Shown here piece after piece: positions 1 to 7,913 of a DNA stretch of 64,000 nucleotides. This DNA comes from Kangiella koreensis DSM 16069 (GTDB taxonomy: Bacteria > Pseudomonadota > Gammaproteobacteria > Enterobacterales > Kangiellaceae), in the NCBI RefSeq assembly GCF_000024085.1, contig NC_013166.1:2480001-2544000 (forward strand), in the 5' to 3' direction. A program made the position numbers and the translations under genes. The notes under the pieces were generated by a model that was given only the letters and a program-made list of their open reading frames with translations, ran no database searches and was not told the origin of the DNA. The first letter of the stretch is position 1; each line of letters opens with the position of its first letter.

Positions 1-266
1 ATCTCTTTTTTTAAGAGATAATGTAAAACCAGTATTTCTAATATCGAAACAGCAAAAAACCATGGATTACCGGTAGTGATATACAGTCCTAAAGAGCCCA
101 GTATCGATGCCATAAGTGCTGGGGATAAACCTCTGGTGACCAAGCAAAAAATGACAAAAAATTCACCAAGATGCAAGCTCAAATTACCATAAACAGGCAA
201 AACAAAATAAAGATTAGCAATTAATGCTAACGCCCCATATACCAATCCTGAAATATATTGGTTCAT
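1..266 (-). CDS. N-terminal part of a membrane sensor protein, paralogue of the adjacent GGDEF protein (partial, runs off left edge)
   Basis: An open frame starts at an ATG at 266, preceded by an AGGAGAG ribosome site, and stays open to base 1, so the C-terminus lies outside the window. The 88 visible residues are hydrophobic and contain several membrane segments. They align closely with the start of the next gene upstream: both carry YGNLSLH, then FVIFCL, TRGL, GSLGLYI or GSIGLYI, and EILVL at the same spacing. The gene lies 45 bases after the GGDEF gene on the same strand, so the two are probably co-transcribed tandem duplicates. Whether this copy also ends in a GGDEF or another output domain cannot be seen. 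Confidence 0.75.
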   Translation of the reverse strand, partial: MNQYISGLVYGALALIANLYFVLPVYGNLSLHLGEFFVIFCLVTRGLSPALMASILGSLGLYITTGNPWFFAVSILEILVLHYLLKKE

Positions 267-311
267 AACTCTCCTGTTAACCTGCTCCCATCATTTAGCT
301 TTATTTACTTT

Positions 312-2408
312 CTACTGCTTTTCCATGGTCAATTGATTTCGACCATTTTCCTTACTTTGGTATAGAAGTTTGTCCGCGTTAGAGACTAGCTTATCATAAC
401 TAATATTTAAATCTTCGACGATACTGTATGCACCAATGCTCACTGTGATCGAAATAATTGTGTCTTCATAGTAGACTTCATGGTTGGCAATGTTAGTCCT
501 CAGCTCTTCAAGCATTCTTTTATGAACATCCACATCTCCGCCAGCAATAAATACTACAAACTCTTCACCACCATAACGCGCTACAAAATCAGAATCGCGC
601 TTGAATCGCTTTTTCATTTCCTCCGCAACCATAATAATGCATTGATCACCAGCGCTATGCCCCCACTGGTCATTCACATTCTTAAAATGATCAATGTCGA
701 GTATCGCTAACGTTACAGGAGTAGCGTGGCGTATCGACACTGCAAAAGCATTTTTAGCATTCTGATTGAAGCCGCGGCGGTTATAAATCTGAGTTAACTC
801 ATCCTGCACACTAACCACTGCTAACTTTTCATTTGCTTCGCGAAGCTCCTTTGTTTTTTCCTCAACTTGTTGCTGTAAGGTTCTTTGATATTCCAACATA
901 AAGAACTGCGCCTGCTGCAACTGATCCCGAACTGATTCAATTTCTGCGCTACTGTAAACAGAGCGTGACTTTTGAGGTATAGGATCGTTTGCGGCAAAAT
1001 GCTTTACAATATTTTCTAATGGTCGAGTAATTTGTTTGGAGAACCTTCTAGTTACCAGCAAGACAATAGAAGCAATGATCAACAAGCTAACAATCAAGCG
1101 ATAAAAATCACTTCTATAGGCATCAATCAATGTATCCGGAGTACTTAATGTAAAAATTCTCCAACCACTGTCCGTAATGCTTTTTTTGTATAAATAAAAA
1201 CTATCATTTAATGCTAATAGAGGAAGTGTTTCGGTATATACCTGCTCTACCTCTTCCACCTTAAACTCGGTTAACCGCTCAAGTCCTAAAGCATCAGAGG
1301 CGTAAACCAATTGCTTCTTCGCATCAGTAACAACCACTAAAACATCAAGTGCTTCTGAACCACTTTCGAATTTTTTAAAGTTTGCTAAGTTCAAGGTCGC
1401 CTGCACAATCCCTGCAAATGCATCGCTTTCATAATAAGGAGCGGTAATTGCCACTATAGGGTCATTACCGTAGCCTCTTGCCTGGAACACATCCGATATA
1501 TAATGAGTATTCCTCGAAAGAGGTACTTGATAATAAAGTCTATCATCAACCATCTTTTCTTCTCTTGGCAACTCCCTCAATGTTTTCTCAAAGTCTTCAG
1601 GGGCTCCATGGGTTACAAACCCAGTATGATCGGTTATCAGCATAGAGAATACATCTGGATACTGGCTATGCGAGTCCAATAATAATTCTAGTTTGTGGTT
1701 ACTGTCATAGATTTGCCAGCTGAATGTGTTGGCCAAGTTATCAACCATCCTCTGATGAAATGTTAAATGGTTATTGGTAATTTCAGCGTAATGCTCTGCT
1801 TGTACTCCCAACAATTCACTAACCTGTTCCTCTGCAATCTTAGCCGCATTGTTAGACAGAATTAAAGTTATCACCAACGATGGTAAGACAATGCTAATCA
1901 TCGACAACTCGAATATCCGGTATGATAGCTTTGGCAGCTTGACTTTAACTTCCAGATTACTCCAGCGACGCGGTATGAATGGTAAAAGTAGTGAAGCTGC
2001 CGATACCACTATCACTCCGTTCAGCAGCTGCTTCAACATGATGACCTGGATAAAGTCACTGGATGATATGCCATAAAAAACGGTTACAAATCCATAGGTA
2101 ATTGGAATACCGATCAGCAACCAATAGACGATGTCTGCAATCAGCAACACCCAACCTCTGCGACTCAGTAAGTATAAAACCAGGATTTCAATTAATGAAT
2201 TGATGAAAAAGGCGGGGTTATGAGTCTCAATATAAAGACCTATTGAGCCTATTAAAGCCGCCAATGCAGCAGGCTTTAGTCCTCTTGTTATAAGACAGAA
2301 TATGACAAAAACTTGCCCAAAGTGCAGGCTAAGATTGCCATAAAGATGGGCTATGAGATAACTATTGAATAACAAAGCGATCAGGCCATACGTCAATGCA
2401 TAGCCCAA
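312..2408 (-). CDS. Membrane-bound diguanylate cyclase (multi-TM sensor, dCache-like, HAMP, GGDEF)
   Basis: The protein should make cyclic di-GMP from two GTP at the inner membrane in response to an unknown signal. Residues 1-145 form about five membrane segments of MASE type. A further TM at about 170-190 precedes a large extracytoplasmic region (190-430) that resembles a dCache domain, then a TM (about 435-452), a HAMP region and a coiled coil. The C-terminal GGDEF domain has GGEEF at 613-617. An RDSD inhibitory-site motif sits five residues before it, so product feedback is expected. The TTG at 2408 has no ribosome site; a strong AGGAGG at 2453-2458 lies five bases from an in-frame CTG at 2447, which may be the real start and would add 13 residues. 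It is followed by a paralogue of its membrane part. Confidence 0.88.
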   Translation of the reverse strand: MGYALTYGLIALLFNSYLIAHLYGNLSLHFGQVFVIFCLITRGLKPAALAALIGSIGLYIETHNPAFFINSLIEILVLYLLSRRGWVLLIADIVYWLLIGIPITYGFVTVFYGISSSDFIQVIMLKQLLNGVIVVSAASLLLPFIPRRWSNLEVKVKLPKLSYRIFELSMISIVLPSLVITLILSNNAAKIAEEQVSELLGVQAEHYAEITNNHLTFHQRMVDNLANTFSWQIYDSNHKLELLLDSHSQYPDVFSMLITDHTGFVTHGAPEDFEKTLRELPREEKMVDDRLYYQVPLSRNTHYISDVFQARGYGNDPIVAITAPYYESDAFAGIVQATLNLANFKKFESGSEALDVLVVVTDAKKQLVYASDALGLERLTEFKVEEVEQVYTETLPLLALNDSFYLYKKSITDSGWRIFTLSTPDTLIDAYRSDFYRLIVSLLIIASIVLLVTRRFSKQITRPLENIVKHFAANDPIPQKSRSVYSSAEIESVRDQLQQAQFFMLEYQRTLQQQVEEKTKELREANEKLAVVSVQDELTQIYNRRGFNQNAKNAFAVSIRHATPVTLAILDIDHFKNVNDQWGHSAGDQCIIMVAEEMKKRFKRDSDFVARYGGEEFVVFIAGGDVDVHKRMLEELRTNIANHEVYYEDTIISITVSIGAYSIVEDLNISYDKLVSNADKLLYQSKENGRNQLTMEKQ

Positions 2409-2583
2409 TTCAGTAACTATTTGCTGTTTTTTGGTTCTAGTTTCCAGAATTGCCTCCTGTTGCTAGCACTCCCATAGTAACCTAATCTTTTGATTTACCA
2501 AACTTTTTTTGACTTTTTGCCAAGTCATAACATCCCCCTTTAGGTGTTATTTTCAATTTTAAAGGCTTTTAGCCGTTCAGCCT

Positions 2584-2612
2584 TTGCCTCCAATGGCTTG
2601 CTAATATATAAT
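2584..2612 (+). promoter_or_regulatory. Predicted sigma70 promoter for the PP-loop/TusA operon
   Basis: TTGCCT (2584-2589) is followed after 17 bases by a perfect TATAAT (2607-2612), about 50 bases before the ATG of the PP-loop gene. The -35 matches four of six consensus bases. This is a prediction from sequence only. Confidence 0.5.
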
Positions 2613-2665
2613 CCCTGTCCATTTTTTGAACACCCTTTAATACTTAACTTATTGATTTTCTAACT

Positions 2666-3754
2666 ATGACTCAAGCTAACTCTGCACAAAACTCGACTAC
2701 AGCCCCACAAAAACAGCGTAAAGCCGTTGCCTTAATATCCGGCGGCCTGGACTCTTTGCTTGCTGCAAAAGTGATCCAAGAACAAGGTATTCACGTTGAG
2801 GGCATTAATTTCTATACAGGCTTTTGTGTCGAGGGCCATACCCACGCCATTCGCAAAAAAGACAAAGATAAGCAGAAACGGAATAACTCATTGTGGGTTG
2901 CAGAACAGCTTGGCATAAAACTCCATATCATTGATATCTCGGAGGAATATAAAGATATAGTGCTCAACCCAAAACATGGCTATGGCGCCAACCTCAATCC
3001 GTGCCTGGATTGTAAGATCTTTATGGTCAATCAAGCTCAAGCTTGGGCCTGGGCCGAAGAGAATGGCTTTGATTTCATAATCACAGGCGAAGTGATCGGT
3101 CAGCGCCCCAAGTCACAGCGCAAAGAAACAATGCCCATTATTGCTCGCGAATCCGGCGCAGATGACCGACTGTTACGCCCTCTGTGTGCAAAAAATCTGA
3201 TGCCTACTCTCCCCGAGCGTGAAGGATGGGTTGATCGTGAACAACTCTATGGTTTCTCTGGGCGTAGCCGAAAACCTCAATTTGAATTAGCAAAACAATT
3301 TGGTTTCGAGGATTTTGCACAACCAGCCGGTGGCTGCTGCTTCTTAACCGATGCAAATTACTCTGCCAAACTTGCCGATCTCTGGGAAGCGCGTGGTGAA
3401 AGACGTTACGAACTGGACGATATTATGCTATTAAAAGTTGGACGCCATATCCGCCCCAAACCAAACTTCAAGCTTATTGTTAGCCGCGAAGAAGGGGAAA
3501 ATAACTTCTTAACCGGTTATAAAAAACAATTTACCAGCATCCACACCGTCAGCCATGGTGGACCCTTGACCTTACTTGACGGCGCTTTTGACAAAGAGGA
3601 CATTAAGTTGGCAGCACAAATAACAGCGCGCTACTCTGGTGGTAAAAGCGCTGAATCGGTAACCGTTCAGGTAGAAAACTATAATGGCACTTCATATGTC
3701 ATGGATGTCCCGCCAATGGCAGCGCATGAAGTCAAAGAGGAATGGCACGTATGA
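2666..3754 (+). CDS. PP-loop ATPase of the MnmA/ThiI type with C-terminal NFACT-R-like (DUF814) domain; putative tRNA thiolation enzyme
   Basis: The N-terminal half has the PP-loop SGGLDS at residues 25-30, which adenylates a substrate base in tRNA-thiolating enzymes. It also has a CLDC motif near 112-116 and a Cys pair in a GGCCF motif near 226, candidate sulfur-handling residues. The C-terminal part contains GRHIRP and VSREEGEN, resembling the NFACT RNA-binding domain (DUF814). The last codon overlaps the start of a TusA-like sulfur carrier by ATGA, so the two are translationally coupled, which supports a sulfur-relay role. It is not canonical MnmA or ThiI: no THUMP domain is apparent and the length is 362 aa. 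The exact tRNA position modified is unknown. Database names based on 2-thiouridylase similarity should be read with caution. Confidence 0.75.
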   Translation: MTQANSAQNSTTAPQKQRKAVALISGGLDSLLAAKVIQEQGIHVEGINFYTGFCVEGHTHAIRKKDKDKQKRNNSLWVAEQLGIKLHIIDISEEYKDIVLNPKHGYGANLNPCLDCKIFMVNQAQAWAWAEENGFDFIITGEVIGQRPKSQRKETMPIIARESGADDRLLRPLCAKNLMPTLPEREGWVDREQLYGFSGRSRKPQFELAKQFGFEDFAQPAGGCCFLTDANYSAKLADLWEARGERRYELDDIMLLKVGRHIRPKPNFKLIVSREEGENNFLTGYKKQFTSIHTVSHGGPLTLLDGAFDKEDIKLAAQITARYSGGKSAESVTVQVENYNGTSYVMDVPPMAAHEVKEEWHV

Positions 3755-3984
3755 GCACAAACCATAAGCTAGATTGCTCAAACCTGTTGTGTCCAATGCC
3801 GGTTATAAAAACGCAAAACGCACTAAAAGAATTAAACGAGGGAGATATACTGGAGGTCACCTGCACCGACCCAGGTACATTAAGCGATATCCCCACCTGG
3901 TGCCGTATTAACCAACAAGAAGTATTAGAAACCATTGAACATGACAGAACAATCATCTTCACGATAAAAAAAACCGCTAATTAG
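3751..3984 (+). CDS. TusA/SirA-family sulfur carrier protein
   Basis: This 77-aa protein has the family signature CPMP near its N-terminus; the first Cys (residue 14) is the persulfide-bearing residue in TusA. The ATG at 3751 is chosen over the in-frame ATG at 3742 because it overlaps the TGA of the upstream PP-loop gene as ATGA, a usual coupling arrangement. The later PGTLSDIPTWC region is also typical of the family. Context suggests that it hands sulfur to the PP-loop enzyme rather than acting in the general TusBCDE relay; that is an inference. Confidence 0.85.
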   Translation: MSTNHKLDCSNLLCPMPVIKTQNALKELNEGDILEVTCTDPGTLSDIPTWCRINQQEVLETIEHDRTIIFTIKKTAN

Positions 3985-4006
3985 CGATTTCTTACGGCCT
4001 GATGCT

Positions 4007-4666
4007 CTAGCCAGAATATTTAAACCAGCAATTAAAAGCTACGGTGATTCTATCTGACTCACCAAAGTAAGGCTTTACCTCGTGCAACAACCATGATGGA
4101 AATAATACCAACTGCCCTTCCTGTAATTGAACGAGCTTGTTCCCCCTACTAAATTGCCCTCCTAAATTTGTACAGGCCTTATCGATAAAACTCGTCGTAC
4201 TAATATGTGGTGAAATAAAATTTAGACCACCACTATCGGGGTCATCATTCATTTTATCTCCAGCCTTTACGCAATACACTCCGGACCAAGAAGCCATAGG
4301 GTGGTTATGAATACCAAAGTATCCTCCTTTCTTTGTAATATGATACCAACTCTCGCTAGCGATATGTAACTTGCGAAGAGTATCCATATCATACTGATTT
4401 AATGTACCTATAAATTGATATAGTTGCGCCCAGCAGAATCTTTGTAGCTCTTGTACGCAATCATCTTTCCAATTAAACAAATCAAAAGAACTTTCAAATA
4501 CCTCCTTGTTTTTAGTAACAAAACCATGTTGATCTATCTCACTGTTAGCTGCTTTATGCCGGAACAGTTTAGCCAGTTCATTGTTCAACTCGTTATGATC
4601 TGGATTATGAGCCACCCCCAATGGAACAGAGAACATTGGTATAATTTCATTTTTTAGTATATTCAT
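4007..4666 (-). CDS. Putative 2-oxoglutarate/Fe(II)-dependent oxygenase (TIGR02466-like family)
   Basis: The 219-aa protein matches the pattern of the 2OG-FeII_Oxy_5 group. It has a GIHNHP motif with His120 and His122 followed by SGVYCV, a distal His195 in LLHEVKPY, and Arg206 in SDRITVAFN, which would bind 2-oxoglutarate. The metal site is therefore plausible, with the acidic ligand not assigned with certainty. No signal peptide is seen, so it should be cytosolic. Proteins of this group often lie near TPR-sulfotransferases and TonB-dependent receptors in marine proteobacteria, as here. The substrate is unknown. It is convergent with the TusA gene, whose 3' end overlaps a weak hairpin with a T tract on this strand. 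Confidence 0.75.
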   Translation of the reverse strand: MNILKNEIIPMFSVPLGVAHNPDHNELNNELAKLFRHKAANSEIDQHGFVTKNKEVFESSFDLFNWKDDCVQELQRFCWAQLYQFIGTLNQYDMDTLRKLHIASESWYHITKKGGYFGIHNHPMASWSGVYCVKAGDKMNDDPDSGGLNFISPHISTTSFIDKACTNLGGQFSRGNKLVQLQEGQLVLFPSWLLHEVKPYFGESDRITVAFNCWFKYSG

Positions 4667-4909
4667 TTATTGATATCTTTCTTATACTGAGCTTTATTTG
4701 AAATAAATACTATCTCTAACTGTTAGCCTTGGTCAAATTTTAACAATAAATCTTTCCTCTCATAAAATACCAAAACAAAAGAAGAATAAACTATAACTTA
4801 CCATCAGAAACATCATCTATATACATAACTGAAGTCTATTTGCCTAACTTTATTACATCTGCTCTACTTTGTTGTATAGTTATAGTTTATAGAATACTTA
4901 TTGATAATT

Positions 4910-5887
4910 ATGCAACATTGGACAGATTACTGGAAAAATACTAATGCTTTAAACAGTTTTTCGGAAGGAAAACAGGGGCAAGGCTATCAAAAGGATATTG
5001 CTGACTTTTGGGAGAATCAATTCAAACAAATAACCCCAAGTGGTACAGTTGTGGACTTAGGGACCGGTAACGGTGCTGTTGCTGTATTAGCTTGGCTATT
5101 CTCCAAAAACAACCAACTAGACTGGAATGTAATTGGAATTGATGCTGCCAATATTGATCCTCGCAAGCTAAATCTAGAAGATAAACTTATTAAACGAAGT
5201 TTAAACAACATTGAATTTATAGCGAACACTCCGATCGAAACAGCACCCTTTCAAGCTGGAAGTATTGATGCTTTTATTTCTCAATTCGCTTTTGAATATT
5301 CAGATTTAAAAAAATCTCTTCAGCATTGCTTCAACTGTCTAAAACCCGGGGGTATAATTTCAATAATATCTCATCATCCAAAATCCCATATATCATATGA
5401 CAGCTTAATTGGTGAGAAAGTTATAAGGTACATTCTCGAAGAATCACCAGCCTTCATGCAAACTGATCTGTTATTAGATATTGCTCTCCAACAAACCCAA
5501 GCCGGGCAGATGCATAATTGGACCAAAAACCCTCACAAGCAAGTTATAAATACGACTCTTCACTGGATCTTTGCACAATTAACTGATAAATATAGCGCAG
5601 ACGCCGATGCGGAATATTGGTGCAAATTAACCATTGGCCAAATTGTAAATATCCTAAAACAGGTTGGTACAATTGATCCTCTTCAATTAAAGAGACACCT
5701 TCAACAGCTTTATCACAACCTTGTATCTCATAGGTTAAGACTCCAAGATCAAAACAATGCCTGCCTTTCAGAAACGCGACTCGAACAAATAGAGGAGCAC
5801 TGCAAGACGAACGGGATATCTTTAAAAGTTGAAGAGTTTTATATTGAGGGTAAGCTATTTGCTTTTCATTTAATTATGCAAAAATAG
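4910..5887 (+). CDS. Class I SAM-dependent methyltransferase of unknown substrate
   Basis: Motif I is clear at residues 47-58 (VVDLGTGNGAVA), followed by GIDAAN for motif II and a LKPGGIISII strand typical of Rossmann-fold methyltransferases. The C-terminal 150 residues are family-specific and I do not recognise them. The ATG at 4910 is used; a TTG nine bases upstream is also in frame. There is no convincing ribosome site, and the 240-base upstream region is very AT-rich with short TATAG repeats. The coding sequence is markedly more AT-rich than the surrounding housekeeping genes, as is the neighbouring sulfotransferase, which suggests shared recent acquisition. Substrate and pathway are unknown. 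Confidence 0.7.
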   Translation: MQHWTDYWKNTNALNSFSEGKQGQGYQKDIADFWENQFKQITPSGTVVDLGTGNGAVAVLAWLFSKNNQLDWNVIGIDAANIDPRKLNLEDKLIKRSLNNIEFIANTPIETAPFQAGSIDAFISQFAFEYSDLKKSLQHCFNCLKPGGIISIISHHPKSHISYDSLIGEKVIRYILEESPAFMQTDLLLDIALQQTQAGQMHNWTKNPHKQVINTTLHWIFAQLTDKYSADADAEYWCKLTIGQIVNILKQVGTIDPLQLKRHLQQLYHNLVSHRLRLQDQNNACLSETRLEQIEEHCKTNGISLKVEEFYIEGKLFAFHLIMQK

Positions 5888-5914
5888 CTTTGATGTTATC
5901 TTATATTGAAGAAT

Positions 5915-5945
5915 AATTGAGCCTGCGTTTAACGCTGGCCCAATT
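5915..5945. terminator. Imperfect hairpin between convergent genes
   Basis: AATTG, GCC and GCGTT on the left pair with AACGC, GGC and CAATT on the right, with two mismatches. It lies between the convergent methyltransferase and sulfotransferase genes. No clear T tract follows on either strand, so terminator function is only likely by position. Confidence 0.35.
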
Positions 5946-5967
5946 AATACGTTGTTCCAATGCGCTC

Positions 5968-7578
5968 TCAGTATTCCCAACCTTCAAGGCTGCCATAAGC
6001 TTCAAGCTTACTAATTAAGGGTTGTAACTCATTTCGATAGTTCTTCCACATCCCAATTGAACTTGAGTATACTTTCTGCCTAACTTGACTGGCACTTGCT
6101 GTCGCTGTTGGCTGTTTATTTTCATGGAAATCTAGACAAGATTCTTCCCAGTCAAGCCCACAAAATTCAATAACGCTTCTAGCAGTAACCTCAAGATTAT
6201 TAACTAGGTCTTCATATCTAACCGTTTTTACAACCCCAGGCAGAACTTTTTCCCAATGAGACATTAATAACTGATGCTGATAATAATATTCAGCTAATTC
6301 CTCTAAATCATATGAGAACTGATAGATATCAGTAAATAATTGCTTATAAACGGAGTAACATACATCAAGCGGATGCCTTTCTAGTATTAATATTTTTGAT
6401 TGAGGCAATGCTAAATGGATAAGACCAGCATACACTGCGTTGTGCGGGAATTTATCTACAAAACATTTAGTTTTGTGGCCAACCGCTCGACAAGTAGTTA
6501 AGTATTTCTCTCCTAACTCATGAAAATCTAAATGGGTGGACTCTGGAACCATTTCACTCCGGGAAAAGTCCGGATTTAGCTTTAATTTTTCCACACCTGC
6601 GCTCATAAAACGTATAAAATGAGGTAACTCGCCAGCTGAGGACACTTTACCGTGACTACTCACAATTCTTTCTAGTAACGTTGTTCCCGTTCTAGGCAAA
6701 CCAACGACAAAGATCGCTTCTTTAGATTCATTACTCTGCTTCTGGCTTTTTGATAGCGCTTTTATGACTTCTTCACTATATGTTTCGCGCAAAGCAATCA
6801 ATGAATCAATGTCATCTCTGAAGTCATATTTCAGACTTTTCCTGAATATCTCCGCCCCTCTCTCTCTTGCTTTGAAGCTTTCTTCATAACTCTCACAATC
6901 TTCTAGCTCTTTTGCCAATGCGTAAAAACCTTTGGCTTTTGTTACTGGGTCTTGAATAGTCTTATTTGTTAATGCCTTTAGCTCTTCTATATTATTCCTT
7001 GATTGACTCATTTTCTTTAGGCTACTACGAAAAAAATGCACCTCACAATCAAACTCATTACCCCTGAGCGCCTTAGTTGCTAAGTGATTAGCCTCATCTA
7101 AATCTCCAATAAAGAGCACAGCATTGGCCAGTGCTAGCATTATCTCAGGATTATTGGGATCTAACTCCAAGGCTTTTCTGTAACACGCTTCTAGCTCTTT
7201 ATACTTTTGGTGTCTATTAAAAAAAGAGGCCAAAGTCATAAAAAACCTCTTATCTTTTATATTATTTTCTTTAAGTTCCACAGATAATCTTAAGGATTTT
7301 TTCAGCTCTCCCATTCTTTCAAGTAGCAAAACTTTGTGGAGCTTAAAGCGCAACTGCCCAGGTTCTAATCTAATAGCCTTATTAATAGCAACTAATGCTT
7401 CGTCATAACGTCCAACTTTATCTGCGATGAATGATTTTGTCATCCATGCATCAGCAAACTTAGGAAACATTTTGATTAACTGTAGACATAAATCCCAAGC
7501 CTCTCCCAGCTGATTCGAGTTTATTAAGAAATGTACCTTTTGAATGAGTTGATTTGCCGAGGGTAAATATTGTTGCAT
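5968..7578 (-). CDS. TPR-repeat sulfotransferase family protein
   Basis: The N-terminal 240 residues consist of tetratricopeptide repeats (for example residues around DEALVAINKAIRLEPG and ELEACYRKALELDPNNPE). The C-terminal half is a PAPS-dependent sulfotransferase domain, with the 5'-phosphosulfate loop LPRTGTTLLERI near residue 295 and an RHPLDVCYS strand for 3'-phosphate binding near 390. TPR-sulfotransferases include protein tyrosine sulfotransferase-like enzymes, but the acceptor here is unknown. No signal peptide is evident, so it should be cytosolic. It follows the TonB receptor gene on the same strand after a terminator and a 335-base gap, so it probably has its own promoter. The coding sequence is AT-rich. 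Confidence 0.82.
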   Translation of the reverse strand: MQQYLPSANQLIQKVHFLINSNQLGEAWDLCLQLIKMFPKFADAWMTKSFIADKVGRYDEALVAINKAIRLEPGQLRFKLHKVLLLERMGELKKSLRLSVELKENNIKDKRFFMTLASFFNRHQKYKELEACYRKALELDPNNPEIMLALANAVLFIGDLDEANHLATKALRGNEFDCEVHFFRSSLKKMSQSRNNIEELKALTNKTIQDPVTKAKGFYALAKELEDCESYEESFKARERGAEIFRKSLKYDFRDDIDSLIALRETYSEEVIKALSKSQKQSNESKEAIFVVGLPRTGTTLLERIVSSHGKVSSAGELPHFIRFMSAGVEKLKLNPDFSRSEMVPESTHLDFHELGEKYLTTCRAVGHKTKCFVDKFPHNAVYAGLIHLALPQSKILILERHPLDVCYSVYKQLFTDIYQFSYDLEELAEYYYQHQLLMSHWEKVLPGVVKTVRYEDLVNNLEVTARSVIEFCGLDWEESCLDFHENKQPTATASASQVRQKVYSSSIGMWKNYRNELQPLISKLEAYGSLEGWEY

Positions 7579-7913
7579 GTGACACCTTTATAATCAGGTT
7601 ATTAATATAATAAAGCCTACGGCTTTAACTCTATAATTAAGGTCCTAATGGTATAGCTACTAACAACCACAATACAAGCATGAAACTCACTTATTAAATA
7701 CTTAGTCTAAGTCTAATCTATTTATTTTTACTGTTTAAACCAAGAAATGGATATTCTTTAAAATTGATTCATGACTATTGTGGTTAGTATGAGGTAAGAA
7801 GTGTTGTATGAGTTATTAATATACGTATTTATTTCGTCCTAACACAATTTCCTTTGTGTTAAAAAAAAGGCGAGGAAACCCCCGCCTTTTTTATTTCGCT
7901 TGTTAACTTAAAC
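7579..7913. other. AT-rich intergenic region, no gene seen
   Basis: This 335-base stretch holds the terminator of the receptor gene (7861-7892) and presumably the promoter of the sulfotransferase. A small AAAGCC-TAC-GGCTTT hairpin lies at 7612-7626 in the likely leader of the sulfotransferase. I find no small ORF with a ribosome site. Confidence 0.6.
7861..7892 (-). terminator. Rho-independent terminator of the TonB-dependent receptor gene
   Basis: On the minus strand a GGCG/CGCC stem with further GG/CC pairing is followed by eight T residues, about 20 bases after the receptor stop codon. Confidence 0.8.

Noticed and set aside
3974-3985. CGCTAATTAGCG followed by a T tract on the minus strand, inside the 3' end of the TusA-like gene
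   Set aside because: The stem is only four base pairs with an AATT loop; too weak to call a terminator for the 2OG oxygenase gene.
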